Shown: positions 29,530 through 38,264 of the stretch, in pieces | How the letters are laid out: each line of letters opens with the position of its first letter | Position numbering within the stretch: the first letter of the stretch is position 1 | Position numbers and translations under genes: made by a program | Notes under the pieces: model-generated | The model's database searches: none | The model's input: the letters and a program-made list of their open reading frames with translations, nothing else | What the model was told of the DNA's origin: nothing | Assembly: GCF_947495725.1 (NCBI RefSeq) | Contig: NZ_CANLZZ010000006.1 | Span: 1 to 64,000 of the forward strand | From: an uncultured Lutibacter sp. | Lineage (GTDB): Bacteria; Bacteroidota; Bacteroidia; Flavobacteriales; Flavobacteriaceae | Reading direction: 5' to 3' | Length of the DNA stretch: 64,000 nt

Positions 29530-30816
29530 ATGAAAAAACTACTATTTATAGTACTACAAATTTGTTTGGGTGTTCAAATAAACGCTCAAACAAATATTGT
29601 TTTTATAGAATCTGACGATCAAAGTAATCAAGCAGTCGGTGCTTATGGAAACTCGGCAATGGTTACTCCAAATATAGATGCTTTAGCAAAAGAAGGAGTA
29701 TCGTTTACTGCAGCTTATAATATGGGTTGTTGGTCTCCTGCGGTTTGTATTCCAAGTAGAACAATGTTGTTTTACGGGCAACATATTTGGAAATCTCAAA
29801 AAATAACTAGTAAAAATGCCCCAATTGCATTTCCTGAAATTTTAAGAGAAAACGGTTATTCGACATTTATGACTGGTAAATGGCACGCTTGGGGGAAAAA
29901 TCCAAAAAATATTTTTGATGAATTAGGAAGTATTCAACCAGGACAATTAAAAACATACAATACAACTGGCGGACATGTAACTGATATTACAGGTAATGAA
30001 GCTGTGGATTATATAAATAATTACAAAAGTGAGAAGCCGTTTTTTATGTATGTAGCTTTTAACGCTCCTCATGTACCAAGACAAACCACTCAAAATTATT
30101 ACGATTTATATCCTGCAAAAGATATGGTGTTGCCGCCAAGTGTTGTAAATGGAAAACCATTAAATAAAAATGTAAAATATCAATACACAAACGATCCTTT
30201 AAGTTCTAAAACAATGCAATCTAGAGTTCAACAGAACAATGCAATGGTTACACATATGGATGATAGAGTAGGTGATATTATTAAGGCGTTGAAACAAAAA
30301 GGTGTTTATGATAACACAATTATTGTATTTATGTCTGATCACGGAATTAATTTTGGTGAAAACGGCGTTGCAGGTAAAGTATGTTTGTATGAGCCAAGTG
30401 TAACAGCTCCATTAATTATTAAAGCTCCAAAAATTAAACCGAATACTAAAATTAAAGAACGTGTTTATTTACAAGATGTAAACCCTACGTTGTTTGATTT
30501 GTTAGGGCTAGATGGTCCAAAAAATATCGATTTTCAAAGTTTAACACCTTTAATTAATAAAGAAGTGAAAGGAAGAGAGTCTATTTACTTGGCAATGTTT
30601 GATGATCAAAGAGGAGTGGTTTCTGGGAATAAAAAACTAATTGTATATCCTAAAACGGGCGATATAGAATATTATAATTTGGATAAAGATCCTTGGGAAA
30701 CTACTAATTTAGTGAATAAAAAATCATCAACTTCCGAAGTGAAAAAATTACTAAACCAATTAAAAGATTGGCAGCAAAAAGTAGGTGATACGGTTAAAAT
30801 TTCTGGAAATTTTTAA
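29530..30816 (+). CDS. Type I sulfatase, short, secreted
   Basis: 428 residues, short for S1 but complete. Signal peptide ending QINAQ. Metal site NIVFIESDDQ; formylglycine motif C73-I-P-S-R; TGKWHAWG; APHVPRQ; MSDHGINFGENG. The lead-in AAYNMGCWSPAVC parallels that of the sulfatase at 8076, so the two probably belong to one subfamily and act on related sulfate esters. It begins after the repeat-filled gap and is followed after one base by the double esterase gene. Confidence 0.94.
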   Translation: MKKLLFIVLQICLGVQINAQTNIVFIESDDQSNQAVGAYGNSAMVTPNIDALAKEGVSFTAAYNMGCWSPAVCIPSRTMLFYGQHIWKSQKITSKNAPIAFPEILRENGYSTFMTGKWHAWGKNPKNIFDELGSIQPGQLKTYNTTGGHVTDITGNEAVDYINNYKSEKPFFMYVAFNAPHVPRQTTQNYYDLYPAKDMVLPPSVVNGKPLNKNVKYQYTNDPLSSKTMQSRVQQNNAMVTHMDDRVGDIIKALKQKGVYDNTIIVFMSDHGINFGENGVAGKVCLYEPSVTAPLIIKAPKIKPNTKIKERVYLQDVNPTLFDLLGLDGPKNIDFQSLTPLINKEVKGRESIYLAMFDDQRGVVSGNKKLIVYPKTGDIEYYNLDKDPWETTNLVNKKSSTSEVKKLLNQLKDWQQKVGDTVKISGNF

Positions 30817-30817
30817 A

Positions 30818-32776
30818 ATGAAAATAAAATTTGTCGTATTTATTGTTTCAGTTTTTATACTATTTTTTGTGGTAGACGTTTCAGCTCAAAAGTTAGTGCA
30901 ATCAGAGTGGAAAGGTTTTAAAAGAATAAATTTTGAAGTGGAAAATTGTAATGCTAGGTTGGTAATTCCAAAAAAGTCATTAAATGGAAATCCTTGGGTT
31001 TGGAGAGCTCGTTTTCCAGAGTATCATAACGAGATAGATAGTGTTTTAGTAGCCGAAGGATTTCATATTGCATACATAAATACAGATAATAAATTTGGAA
31101 GTCCAAACGCTGTTAAAATTTGGAATAAGTTTTATAAATATTTAGTAAAAAATTATAAGCTTCAAAAAAAAGTAGCTATTCATTGTCATAGTCGAGGAGG
31201 TTTGTTTGCATACAATTGGGCGAAAGTTAATCCAGAAAAAGTTGCTTGTATTTATGCTGATGCAATTGTGTGCGATTTTAAAAGTTGGCCAGCCGGATTT
31301 GGCGCTGGCGATGGAAGTAAGAATGAATGGAAACTTTTGAAACAAGTATATGGTTTTAAAAATGATGAAGAGGCTATAGCTTATTTAAATAATCCCATTG
31401 ATAATTTAGATGAATTAGCTAAAAACAGAGTTCCTATTTTACACTCCATAAGTAACCAAGATAAAATTGTCCCTCCAAACGAAAACTCGTTAAAACTGAT
31501 TCAAAGATATATTGAATTAGGTGCGCCAGCTTCTATTTTACCATGTTCTAAAGGAATTCAAAAGTTAAAAGGGCATCATTATGAAATTGACAACCCTCAA
31601 TTGGTTATCGATTTTATTAAGTACAATTCTATTCAAAAAGGGAAATTAAATTCATCTAATTATCATTTAAAAAGAAAAGGAATTGCTAACAGTTACATCA
31701 AGTTTGAAAGAGAAAAAGTAGGAAGAGTAGCATTTTTAGGAGGTTCAATAACATATAATCCAGGTTGGAGAGATAGTATTTCAGCTTTTCTAGTAAAACG
31801 ATTTCCACAAACTAAATTTGAATTTGTTGCAGCCGGTATTCCTTCAATGGGAAGTACGCCGGGCGCATTTAGGTTGCAAAGAGATGTTTTGTCTAAAGGA
31901 AAAATAGATTTGTTGTTTGAAGAAGCTGCGGTTAATGATTCCACAAACGAAAGAACCTTAGAAGAGCAAATTAGAGGAATGGAAGGAATTGTGAGGCATT
32001 TAAGAAAAACGAATCCGGAAATGGATATAGTTATGATGCATTTTGTAGATCCGGATAACATGGAAGACTACAGAAAAGGAGTTGTACCAGAAGTTATTAC
32101 AAATCATAATGTAATTGCTAATCATTATGGAATTTCAACCATAAATTTAGCCAAAGAAGTAACAGATAGAATTGATAATGGAGAGTTTACTTGGGAGAAA
32201 GATTTCAAGAATTTACATCCATCGCCTTTTGGACAAGGTATTTACTCGCATTCAATGCTTCAATTTTTAGAGAATTCATATTCAAAACACTTAGATGCAG
32301 ATGATAAGGTTTTCTCTTATGACTTACCAGAAAAAATAAATGAGTTTTCATATGAAAATGGTGAGCTTGTAGATATTTCAACCATAAAATTACCAAAAGG
32401 TTGGTTTATTAATTCCTCTTGGAATCCGAATGATGGTAAAAGAACAAGACCAAATTATGTAGATGTTCCAATGTTAATTGGTGATAAAGCAAGCAAAGTT
32501 TTAAAATTTAAGTTTGAAGGGAATACAGTTGGAATTGCAATTGCTGCCGGTAAAGATGCTGGAATCATTGAATACAGAATAGATAAAGGAGATTGGAAAA
32601 CACAAAACTTATTTACCAAATGGAGTGGGCAAGTTCATTTACCTTGGTATTATACATTAGCTAGTGAATTATCCAACGAAAAGCATACACTTGAAATTAA
32701 AATTTCAGAAAATAAAGATGCTAGAAGTGAAGGGAACGCTTGTAGAATAAGATACTTTTATATAAATAAAAATTAA
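30818..32776 (+). CDS. Two-domain esterase: alpha/beta hydrolase fused to SGNH hydrolase
   Basis: 652 residues from the ATG at 30818, one base after the sulfatase stop; the frame extends to 30785 inside the previous gene. Signal peptide (FVVDVSAQ). An alpha/beta-hydrolase domain (about 30-270) has nucleophile S125 in HCHSRGG, oxyanion region NPWVWRARF, and late acidic/His residues (SNQDKIVPPNE, KGHHYEIDNP). An SGNH domain (about 280-500) has S310 in LGGSITYNPGWR, Asn in AAVNDSTNE, and His in LHPSPFGQ. A closing beta-sandwich covers about 530-652. Two independent esterase sites in one chain imply removal of two acyl groups or attack on two positions. Substrate not determinable. Confidence 0.85.
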   Translation: MKIKFVVFIVSVFILFFVVDVSAQKLVQSEWKGFKRINFEVENCNARLVIPKKSLNGNPWVWRARFPEYHNEIDSVLVAEGFHIAYINTDNKFGSPNAVKIWNKFYKYLVKNYKLQKKVAIHCHSRGGLFAYNWAKVNPEKVACIYADAIVCDFKSWPAGFGAGDGSKNEWKLLKQVYGFKNDEEAIAYLNNPIDNLDELAKNRVPILHSISNQDKIVPPNENSLKLIQRYIELGAPASILPCSKGIQKLKGHHYEIDNPQLVIDFIKYNSIQKGKLNSSNYHLKRKGIANSYIKFEREKVGRVAFLGGSITYNPGWRDSISAFLVKRFPQTKFEFVAAGIPSMGSTPGAFRLQRDVLSKGKIDLLFEEAAVNDSTNERTLEEQIRGMEGIVRHLRKTNPEMDIVMMHFVDPDNMEDYRKGVVPEVITNHNVIANHYGISTINLAKEVTDRIDNGEFTWEKDFKNLHPSPFGQGIYSHSMLQFLENSYSKHLDADDKVFSYDLPEKINEFSYENGELVDISTIKLPKGWFINSSWNPNDGKRTRPNYVDVPMLIGDKASKVLKFKFEGNTVGIAIAAGKDAGIIEYRIDKGDWKTQNLFTKWSGQVHLPWYYTLASELSNEKHTLEIKISENKDARSEGNACRIRYFYINKN

Positions 32777-32781
32777 ACAAA

Positions 32782-34149
32782 ATGAAAAAAATAATTTTCT
32801 TATTGGTAATCGGGTTTCAGTTGCAAGTTTTCGCAACCGATTTTAACGTTATAGATTACGGAGCAAAAGCAGATGGAGTTACAAAAGACACGAAAGCTGT
32901 ACAAGCAGCAATTGATGCCTGTACAAAAAATGGAGGTGGAAAAGTTATCATTCCTGCTGGTAAAACGGTAATGATTGGAACCATTTATATGAAGGATTTT
33001 GTAACACTTCATATTGAAAATGGAGCAGTTTTATTAGGAAGTCCAGATATTGAAGATTATACAACAGATACGCATAAAAATATGTATAAAAACGAGCCTC
33101 ATATGGATCGTTGTTTAATTTTTGCGAAGGATGCTAAGTCATTTGCTTTTGAAGGTTATGGTACTATTGATGGAAATGGGCATATGAAGAATTTCAATAA
33201 AAAAACTGGAAGACCAATGATGATGCGTTTTTTGAATTGTAAGAAAATTCATATGAATGATATTACATTGATTAATCCAGCAGCTTGGACTTCGGCTTGG
33301 TTGTATTGCGATGAAATTGTAGTTGATGGGATTAAAATTCATAGTAGAGTAAATGGTAATGGTGATGGTTTAGATTTTGATGGTTGTACCAATGTTCGTG
33401 TTGCAAATTGTTCATTTGATACAAGCGACGATTCTATTTGTTTACAAACTTCAAGACCAGATAAGCCTTGTAAAGATATTGTAGTAACAAATTGTGTGTT
33501 TACAAGTAAATGGGCAGCTTTAAGAATAGGATTGTCTTCTCGTGGAGATTTTGATTCGGTAACGGTTTCAAATTGTACGTTTCATGATATTCAAGATTCT
33601 GGGTTCAAAATTCAAATGAATGAAGGAGCAGAAATGAAAAATATGTCGTTTACAAATATAGTTATGCGTAACGTACCAAGACCGGTGTTTATGACTTTCT
33701 GCCAACAACGAGCAGGAGTTGATGCTCCAATGGAAATGTTACCAATGAAAGCAATGCATAGTTTTATTTTTAGTGATTTTATTGTGGATAATAGAGAATT
33801 GGATAAGGATTCATCTTTCTTTTTAACAGGAATGCCTAATCATTATATTAATGATATTCAAATTAATAATGTTCAAATGACAGTTGCTGGTGGAGGTACA
33901 AAAGAAGATGCTTCAAAAGAAATTAAAGAATATACGTTGGATGTTCTTGGTAAATGGTGGCCCGAATTTTATTTGGTAAAAACGTTGCCAGCATCGGGAA
34001 TTTATGCACGTCATATTAAAGGGTTAACAATCAGTAATTTTCATTTAAATACTATTACAAATGATGAAAGAAAACCAATTGTTTTTGAGGATGTAATTGA
34101 TGGGTTTAAGAGTAATATTTTTCTGAATAAAAAACTAATAAATAAGTAG
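32782..34149 (+). CDS. GH28-like right-handed beta-helix glycosidase
   Basis: 455 residues, secreted (signal ending VFAT). Opens with FNVIDYGAKADGVTKDTKAVQAAID, the polygalacturonase/pectate-lyase superfamily beta-helix cap. Core motifs NGNGDGLDFDGC (D195) and TSDDSICLQ (D216, D217) match the three catalytic Asp of GH28. The family's G-H-G His segment is replaced by SKWAALRIGLSSRGD and no R-x-K pair follows, so the active site is altered. GH28 normally cleaves galacturonosides; here an exo-acting enzyme on another galactoside is possible. It starts 5 bases after the double esterase gene. Confidence 0.85.
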   Translation: MKKIIFLLVIGFQLQVFATDFNVIDYGAKADGVTKDTKAVQAAIDACTKNGGGKVIIPAGKTVMIGTIYMKDFVTLHIENGAVLLGSPDIEDYTTDTHKNMYKNEPHMDRCLIFAKDAKSFAFEGYGTIDGNGHMKNFNKKTGRPMMMRFLNCKKIHMNDITLINPAAWTSAWLYCDEIVVDGIKIHSRVNGNGDGLDFDGCTNVRVANCSFDTSDDSICLQTSRPDKPCKDIVVTNCVFTSKWAALRIGLSSRGDFDSVTVSNCTFHDIQDSGFKIQMNEGAEMKNMSFTNIVMRNVPRPVFMTFCQQRAGVDAPMEMLPMKAMHSFIFSDFIVDNRELDKDSSFFLTGMPNHYINDIQINNVQMTVAGGGTKEDASKEIKEYTLDVLGKWWPEFYLVKTLPASGIYARHIKGLTISNFHLNTITNDERKPIVFEDVIDGFKSNIFLNKKLINK

Positions 34150-34200
34150 TCTCACTCATTAAATATTAATACATTTATTAAGAATTAAAAAAAATATTTA

Positions 34201-35394
34201 ATGAAAAAGATTAGTGCGCTTACCTTCTGTTTATTGGCTTTATTTACCGTTAAAGCTCAAGTTTCTTTTATAAAAGGATATGTAATTGACAATAATAATG
34301 AAAAGATTTCCTGTCTAATTAAAGATATAGATTTTAAAAATATTCCTAAAGAATTTGAATATAAAAGAACACAAGATGGAAAGGTTGAAAACGGGAGTAT
34401 TGAAAACTTCAAAGAGTTTGGTGTAAATGAAAATCTAAGGTTTATTAGAGCAGTTGTTGATATTGATAAAACAATTGATAATATTGAATTATTAGATACT
34501 TCTTCAAAACCGAATTTTGTAAAAGATACGTTATATTTAAAAGTTTTGGCAGATGGAGATGCCAATTTGTATTATTATGAATACAAAAACCTAAAAAGGT
34601 ATTTTTTTAGTACTTCTCAGCAGCAGAAAATTGAGCAGTTAGTGTATAAAATGTATACTAAAGAACATAAAACAGTTTCTTATAATAATCATTTTAGACA
34701 ACAATTATCGCTAAATTTAAAATGCGATGCCATAACTCTTATACGATTAGAAAATCAATTATATAATAATACACTTATACATATTTTTGACGATTATAAT
34801 CAATGTATGGATGCCAATTATGTTGCATTACCAAATAAATACATATTTCATTTAACACCTAAAATTGGAGTTAAAAGCAATATGCTAAAGTTTAAAGAAC
34901 ACACATTAGATGCTGATTTATCAACAAAAGTTGGTGTAGAATTGGAATTTGTATTTCCATTTAATAATGGGAAATGGGCAATGATTGTAGAGCCGTCATT
35001 TCATAAATTCGATGCAGAAGCTTCAATTAAAGAATATAGAGGAGGTTATGAAGATTTACCAATATATAATGATGCGGTTGTGAATTATTCATCTGTTGAA
35101 CTATCAATGGGAGTAAGACATTATTTAAATTTAAATAATAAATCGAAATTGTATTTTAACTACATATATTTATTTGATTTTGTGGGTGATTCAAATCTAA
35201 AATTCAAAAATCAAGAGTATAAGTTTGGAAATATAAGCTATTCAGTTTTAGGGGCAGGTTTTAAGTACAACGATAAGTTTTCGGCAGAAATAAGATATGG
35301 TATAAAAACAAATCTCACTTGGAAAATAGTTAATTTTGAAAGTAGGTTAGATTATAGCAATTTATCTTTTTTAGTTGGGTATACAATTCTGTAA
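34201..35394 (+). CDS. Secreted protein with probable outer-membrane beta-barrel C-terminal half
   Basis: 397 residues, signal ending FTVKAQ. The N-terminal half (FIKGYVIDNNNEKISCLIKD, about 22-210) is a soluble beta/alpha region seen in many Flavobacteriia proteins of unknown function. From about 215 the sequence turns into alternating amphipathic strands (FHLTPKIGVKSN, DLSTKVGVELEFVFPF, SYSVLGAGFKYN) and ends VGYTIL, as in small outer-membrane barrels. It is 51 bases downstream of the GH28-like gene with no visible terminator. Function not recognised; it need not belong to the galactan pathway. Confidence 0.75.
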   Translation: MKKISALTFCLLALFTVKAQVSFIKGYVIDNNNEKISCLIKDIDFKNIPKEFEYKRTQDGKVENGSIENFKEFGVNENLRFIRAVVDIDKTIDNIELLDTSSKPNFVKDTLYLKVLADGDANLYYYEYKNLKRYFFSTSQQQKIEQLVYKMYTKEHKTVSYNNHFRQQLSLNLKCDAITLIRLENQLYNNTLIHIFDDYNQCMDANYVALPNKYIFHLTPKIGVKSNMLKFKEHTLDADLSTKVGVELEFVFPFNNGKWAMIVEPSFHKFDAEASIKEYRGGYEDLPIYNDAVVNYSSVELSMGVRHYLNLNNKSKLYFNYIYLFDFVGDSNLKFKNQEYKFGNISYSVLGAGFKYNDKFSAEIRYGIKTNLTWKIVNFESRLDYSNLSFLVGYTIL

Positions 35395-35399
35395 GATGC

Positions 35400-35429
35400 A
35401 AAAAATATAGCTCTTGGATTATATTTTTT
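35400..35429. terminator. AT-rich hairpin between convergent genes
   Basis: Arms AAAAAATATA and TATATTTTTT with a 10-base loop lie between the convergent ends at 35394 and 35419. The stem has no G or C, so it is weak, but position and T-run fit a two-way terminator. Confidence 0.45.
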
Positions 35430-36432
35430 GAGAAGATGCCCTAATGTTCAATTGACCGTCTAAAACAATTGTTTGTGGTATGTAGTTTTTGCCGCTTTCA
35501 ATGTGATCTAATAGTAATTGAGCAGCCTTTTTTCCAATTTCGAAAGTAGGCTGTTTTACTGAAGAAAGAGGTGGTTCAACAATACTTCCCATTTTAGATT
35601 CTGAAAAGCCAATAAAAGCGACATCCTTAGGAACTTTATATCCATTTTTTTTAAAAATATTCATTGCGCCAATCGCAAGTTGGTCGTTAGCCGCAAATAT
35701 GGCATCAGGAATGGTATTGTTTTCAATCAATTTTTTTGCAATATTTTCTCCATCTTCCATAAAAAATCCAGAAGTAATTACTTGATGTGGTTCTACTATT
35801 AATTTATGCTTTCTATGAGCGTCCATAAATCCTCTTCGTCTTTCTCTAGAAAGTGTTAGTGTTTTTATTCCTTGAAAGTGATATATATTTTTATATCCTT
35901 GTCTAATAAGGTGTTCAGTTGCAAACATAGCCCATTTATAATCGTTAAATAATACTTTTGAAGCATTAATTTCTTTATATGTTCTGTTAAAAAAAATGAT
36001 AGGAAATCCACTTTTTACTAAATCTTGATAATAGTCTATATTATCCGTTTCTGAAGATAAAGAAATCAGTAATCCATCAACCATACTATTTTCTAACGAT
36101 TGTACATTTTTTAACTCTGTTGTATAACATTCATTAGATTGAGTAATTAATACCTGATATCCTTTTTCAAATAAAATTTCTTGAGCTCCCATTATCACTT
36201 CAGGAAAAAAACTATTTACAAATTCAGGAACTACAATGCCAATATTAAAAGATCTTTTTTGGACTAAATTTTTTGCCATTCTATTTTGGCGATATCCCAT
36301 CTCTTTCGCAGTTTTTAAAACAAGCTCTTTTGTTTTTACATTAATATCAGATTTATCATTAAATGCTCTTGAAACTGTTGAAACAGAGGTGTTTAATTTT
36401 TTAGCTATGTCTTTTATGGTTATGTATTTCAT
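35419..36432 (-). CDS. LacI/GalR-family regulator
   Basis: 337 residues. Helix-turn-helix ITIKDIAKKLNTSVSTVSRAFN at residues 4-25, hinge NRMAKNLVQKRSFNIGIVVPEF, sugar-sensor domain with AANDQLAIGAMNIF and IGFSESKMGSIVEPPLS. Full length with an ATG start. It diverges from the 16-gene operon starting at 36600, and the 167-base spacer holds two palindromes of LacI type. It should repress itself and that operon until an imported sugar binds. It differs from the regulator at 1305 in sequence and operator (AACGTT core rather than TCGA core), so the two have separate regulons. Confidence 0.95.
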   Translation of the reverse strand: MKYITIKDIAKKLNTSVSTVSRAFNDKSDINVKTKELVLKTAKEMGYRQNRMAKNLVQKRSFNIGIVVPEFVNSFFPEVIMGAQEILFEKGYQVLITQSNECYTTELKNVQSLENSMVDGLLISLSSETDNIDYYQDLVKSGFPIIFFNRTYKEINASKVLFNDYKWAMFATEHLIRQGYKNIYHFQGIKTLTLSRERRRGFMDAHRKHKLIVEPHQVITSGFFMEDGENIAKKLIENNTIPDAIFAANDQLAIGAMNIFKKNGYKVPKDVAFIGFSESKMGSIVEPPLSSVKQPTFEIGKKAAQLLLDHIESGKNYIPQTIVLDGQLNIRASSQKI

Positions 36433-36452
36433 TGAAAGAATGTTAACAATAG

Positions 36453-36460
36453 CAAATGTA
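36453..36460 (-). promoter_or_regulatory. -7 promoter box of the second lacI gene
   Basis: TACATTTG on the minus strand is a perfect TAnnTTTG box, placing the transcript start about 15 bases before the ATG at 36432. The palindrome at 36476-36495 would cover its -33 region. Confidence 0.6.
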
Positions 36461-36475
36461 TGAATAAACCCTAAA

Positions 36476-36495
36476 TTTCGAGAACGTTCTCGAAA
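36476..36495. promoter_or_regulatory. LacI operator, perfect 20-bp palindrome
   Basis: TTTCGAGAACGTTCTCGAAA is a perfect inverted repeat with central CG, positioned over the -33 region of the divergent lacI gene. Confidence 0.85.
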
Positions 36496-36507
36496 AAAAT
36501 TAACACT

Positions 36508-36525
36508 AACGAAAACGTTTTAGTT
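36508..36525. promoter_or_regulatory. LacI operator, second site
   Basis: AACGAAAACGTTTTAGTT is palindromic at all but one base pair around a central CG. Its centre lies 31 bp from that of the first operator. It sits on the side of the symporter operon. Confidence 0.65.
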
Positions 36526-36599
36526 GGGTGTTTCCATAATTAAAATTAAATCCAGAATAAGTATTGCTTAAATTTACTTTGTAAGAAAACAAACAAATT

Positions 36600-38264
36600 A
36601 TGAGCACTATTGATATTGGTACAATTCTAATTTTTACATTATTAGTTTTTATTTGCGGATTGAGCTTTGCAAAGTCTGGAAAAAATATGAAATCCTTTTT
36701 TGCCGCAGGTGGAGCATTACCTTGGTGGATGAGTGGTTTATCCTTATTTATGAGTTTTTTCTCGGCAGGAACATTTGTTGTTTGGGGGTCAATTGCCTAC
36801 AGTAGCGGTTGGGTTGCCGTTACTATTCAATGGACAATGTGTATTGCAGGTTTAATTATAGGTTTTGTAATTGCTCCAAAATGGCAAAAAACAAAAGCTT
36901 TAACTGCGGCAGAATTTATTACCGATAGATTGGGATACAATACTCAAAAAATATACACCTATTTATTTCTTTTAATTTCAGTATTTACAACAGGAGCATT
37001 TTTATATCCTGTAGCTAAAATTGTGGAAGTTTCAACAGGAATTCCAATTTCAGCAAGTATCATATTTTTAGGAGTTTTAATTTTAATTTATACAGCTGTT
37101 GGTGGTTTATGGGCTGTAATTGTAACCGATGTGTTGCAATTTGTGGTGTTAACCGCAGCCGTTTTAATTGTGGTTCCGTTATCATTTGATAAAATTGGAG
37201 GAATCGACAATTTTATTTCTCAAGCACCAGATAACTTTTTCAATTTTACCAATGCAGAATATTCATGGGAGTTTATGGTAACTTTTGGTTTATATAATTT
37301 GTTTTTTATTGCAGGAAACTGGGCTTATATTCAACGTTATACAAGTGTTGCCACACCTAGAGATGCTAAAAAAGTAGGTTGGTTATTTGGAGGGTTATAT
37401 ACAATTAGTCCGCTAATTTGGATGTTACCACCAATGATATATAAAGTATTAAATCCAGATTTAGGTGGTTTAGCAGATGAAGGAGCGTATTTATTAATGT
37501 GTAAAGAAGTTTTACCTGTTGGTATGCTCGGTTTAATGCTGGGAGGTATGATTTTCGCAACTTCAAGCTCTGTAAATACTACATTAAATATTTCTGCTGG
37601 TGTGCTGTCGAATGACGTTTATAAACATTTCTTTCCTGAAACTTCAGGAGATAAATTAGTGAAAGTTGGAAGGATTTCAACCATAATATTAGGTTTAATT
37701 ACTATTGTGGTAGCATTATTAGTGCCATATATGGGCGGAATTGTTGAGGTTGTTATGAGTTTAGCAGCCATAACTGGTGGAGCAATGTTTTTACCTCCTT
37801 TGGTTGCATTATTTTCAAAATATCAAACAGGTAGAAGTGTATTGGTTGTAACTATAGTTTCGTTGGTTATCAATTCATTTTTCAAATTTGTAATGCCTTC
37901 AATGTTCGACTATAGTTTAAATAGAGCGATGGAGATGACTGCAGGTGTTGGAATTCCAATTTTGTTATTAATCATTTTTGAAGTGTATTTTAGAACAAGA
38001 AAAACAGATACTTCTCAATATACAAGTTATTTAGAAAAAGTGGAATCAAAAGTGCCTCAAGATATAGAAGAATCAAAAGGTGGAAATAAAAAAGGAGGTA
38101 GAGTTATAGGAATTGGTGTTGCTTTAACAGGATTGTTAGTTGTAATAATTTCCTTTTTAGAAGGAAAACCAACACTATTAGTTACAGGAATGGGAGCGTT
38201 AGTTTTAGCGCTAGGTAGTTATATTATTTTAAAAAATTCAAAAAAAGAAATAAATGTTAATTAA
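36600..38264 (+). CDS. Sodium/solute symporter (SSS family)
   Basis: 554 residues, all membrane-spanning except a charged linker near 465-500. Typical SSS segments are present: AAGGALPWWMSGLSLFMSFFSAGTFV near the N-terminus (first part of the sodium site), TAAEFITDR, YTAVGGLWAVIVTDVLQF, and the SSSVNTTLNISAGVLSNDVY region. These carriers import sugars or organic acids with sodium. It is the first gene of the operon and lies directly behind a LacI operator pair. Its coding end overlaps the cytoplasmic oxidoreductase gene by 11 bases, so imported material probably meets that enzyme. Likely cargo is a mono- or disaccharide product of galactan breakdown (inference). Confidence 0.93.
   Translation: MSTIDIGTILIFTLLVFICGLSFAKSGKNMKSFFAAGGALPWWMSGLSLFMSFFSAGTFVVWGSIAYSSGWVAVTIQWTMCIAGLIIGFVIAPKWQKTKALTAAEFITDRLGYNTQKIYTYLFLLISVFTTGAFLYPVAKIVEVSTGIPISASIIFLGVLILIYTAVGGLWAVIVTDVLQFVVLTAAVLIVVPLSFDKIGGIDNFISQAPDNFFNFTNAEYSWEFMVTFGLYNLFFIAGNWAYIQRYTSVATPRDAKKVGWLFGGLYTISPLIWMLPPMIYKVLNPDLGGLADEGAYLLMCKEVLPVGMLGLMLGGMIFATSSSVNTTLNISAGVLSNDVYKHFFPETSGDKLVKVGRISTIILGLITIVVALLVPYMGGIVEVVMSLAAITGGAMFLPPLVALFSKYQTGRSVLVVTIVSLVINSFFKFVMPSMFDYSLNRAMEMTAGVGIPILLLIIFEVYFRTRKTDTSQYTSYLEKVESKVPQDIEESKGGNKKGGRVIGIGVALTGLLVVIISFLEGKPTLLVTGMGALVLALGSYIILKNSKKEINVN

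Noticed and set aside
29262-29615. Open frame of 117 codons spanning the gap between two sulfatase genes
   Set aside because: It lies over three dispersed repeats and runs into the next sulfatase in another frame; no signal, domain or codon pattern supports it.
36574-36581. TTACTTTG as -7 box of the symporter operon
   Set aside because: One mismatch at the important second base and no -33 TTG at a suitable distance; too weak to report as a promoter.
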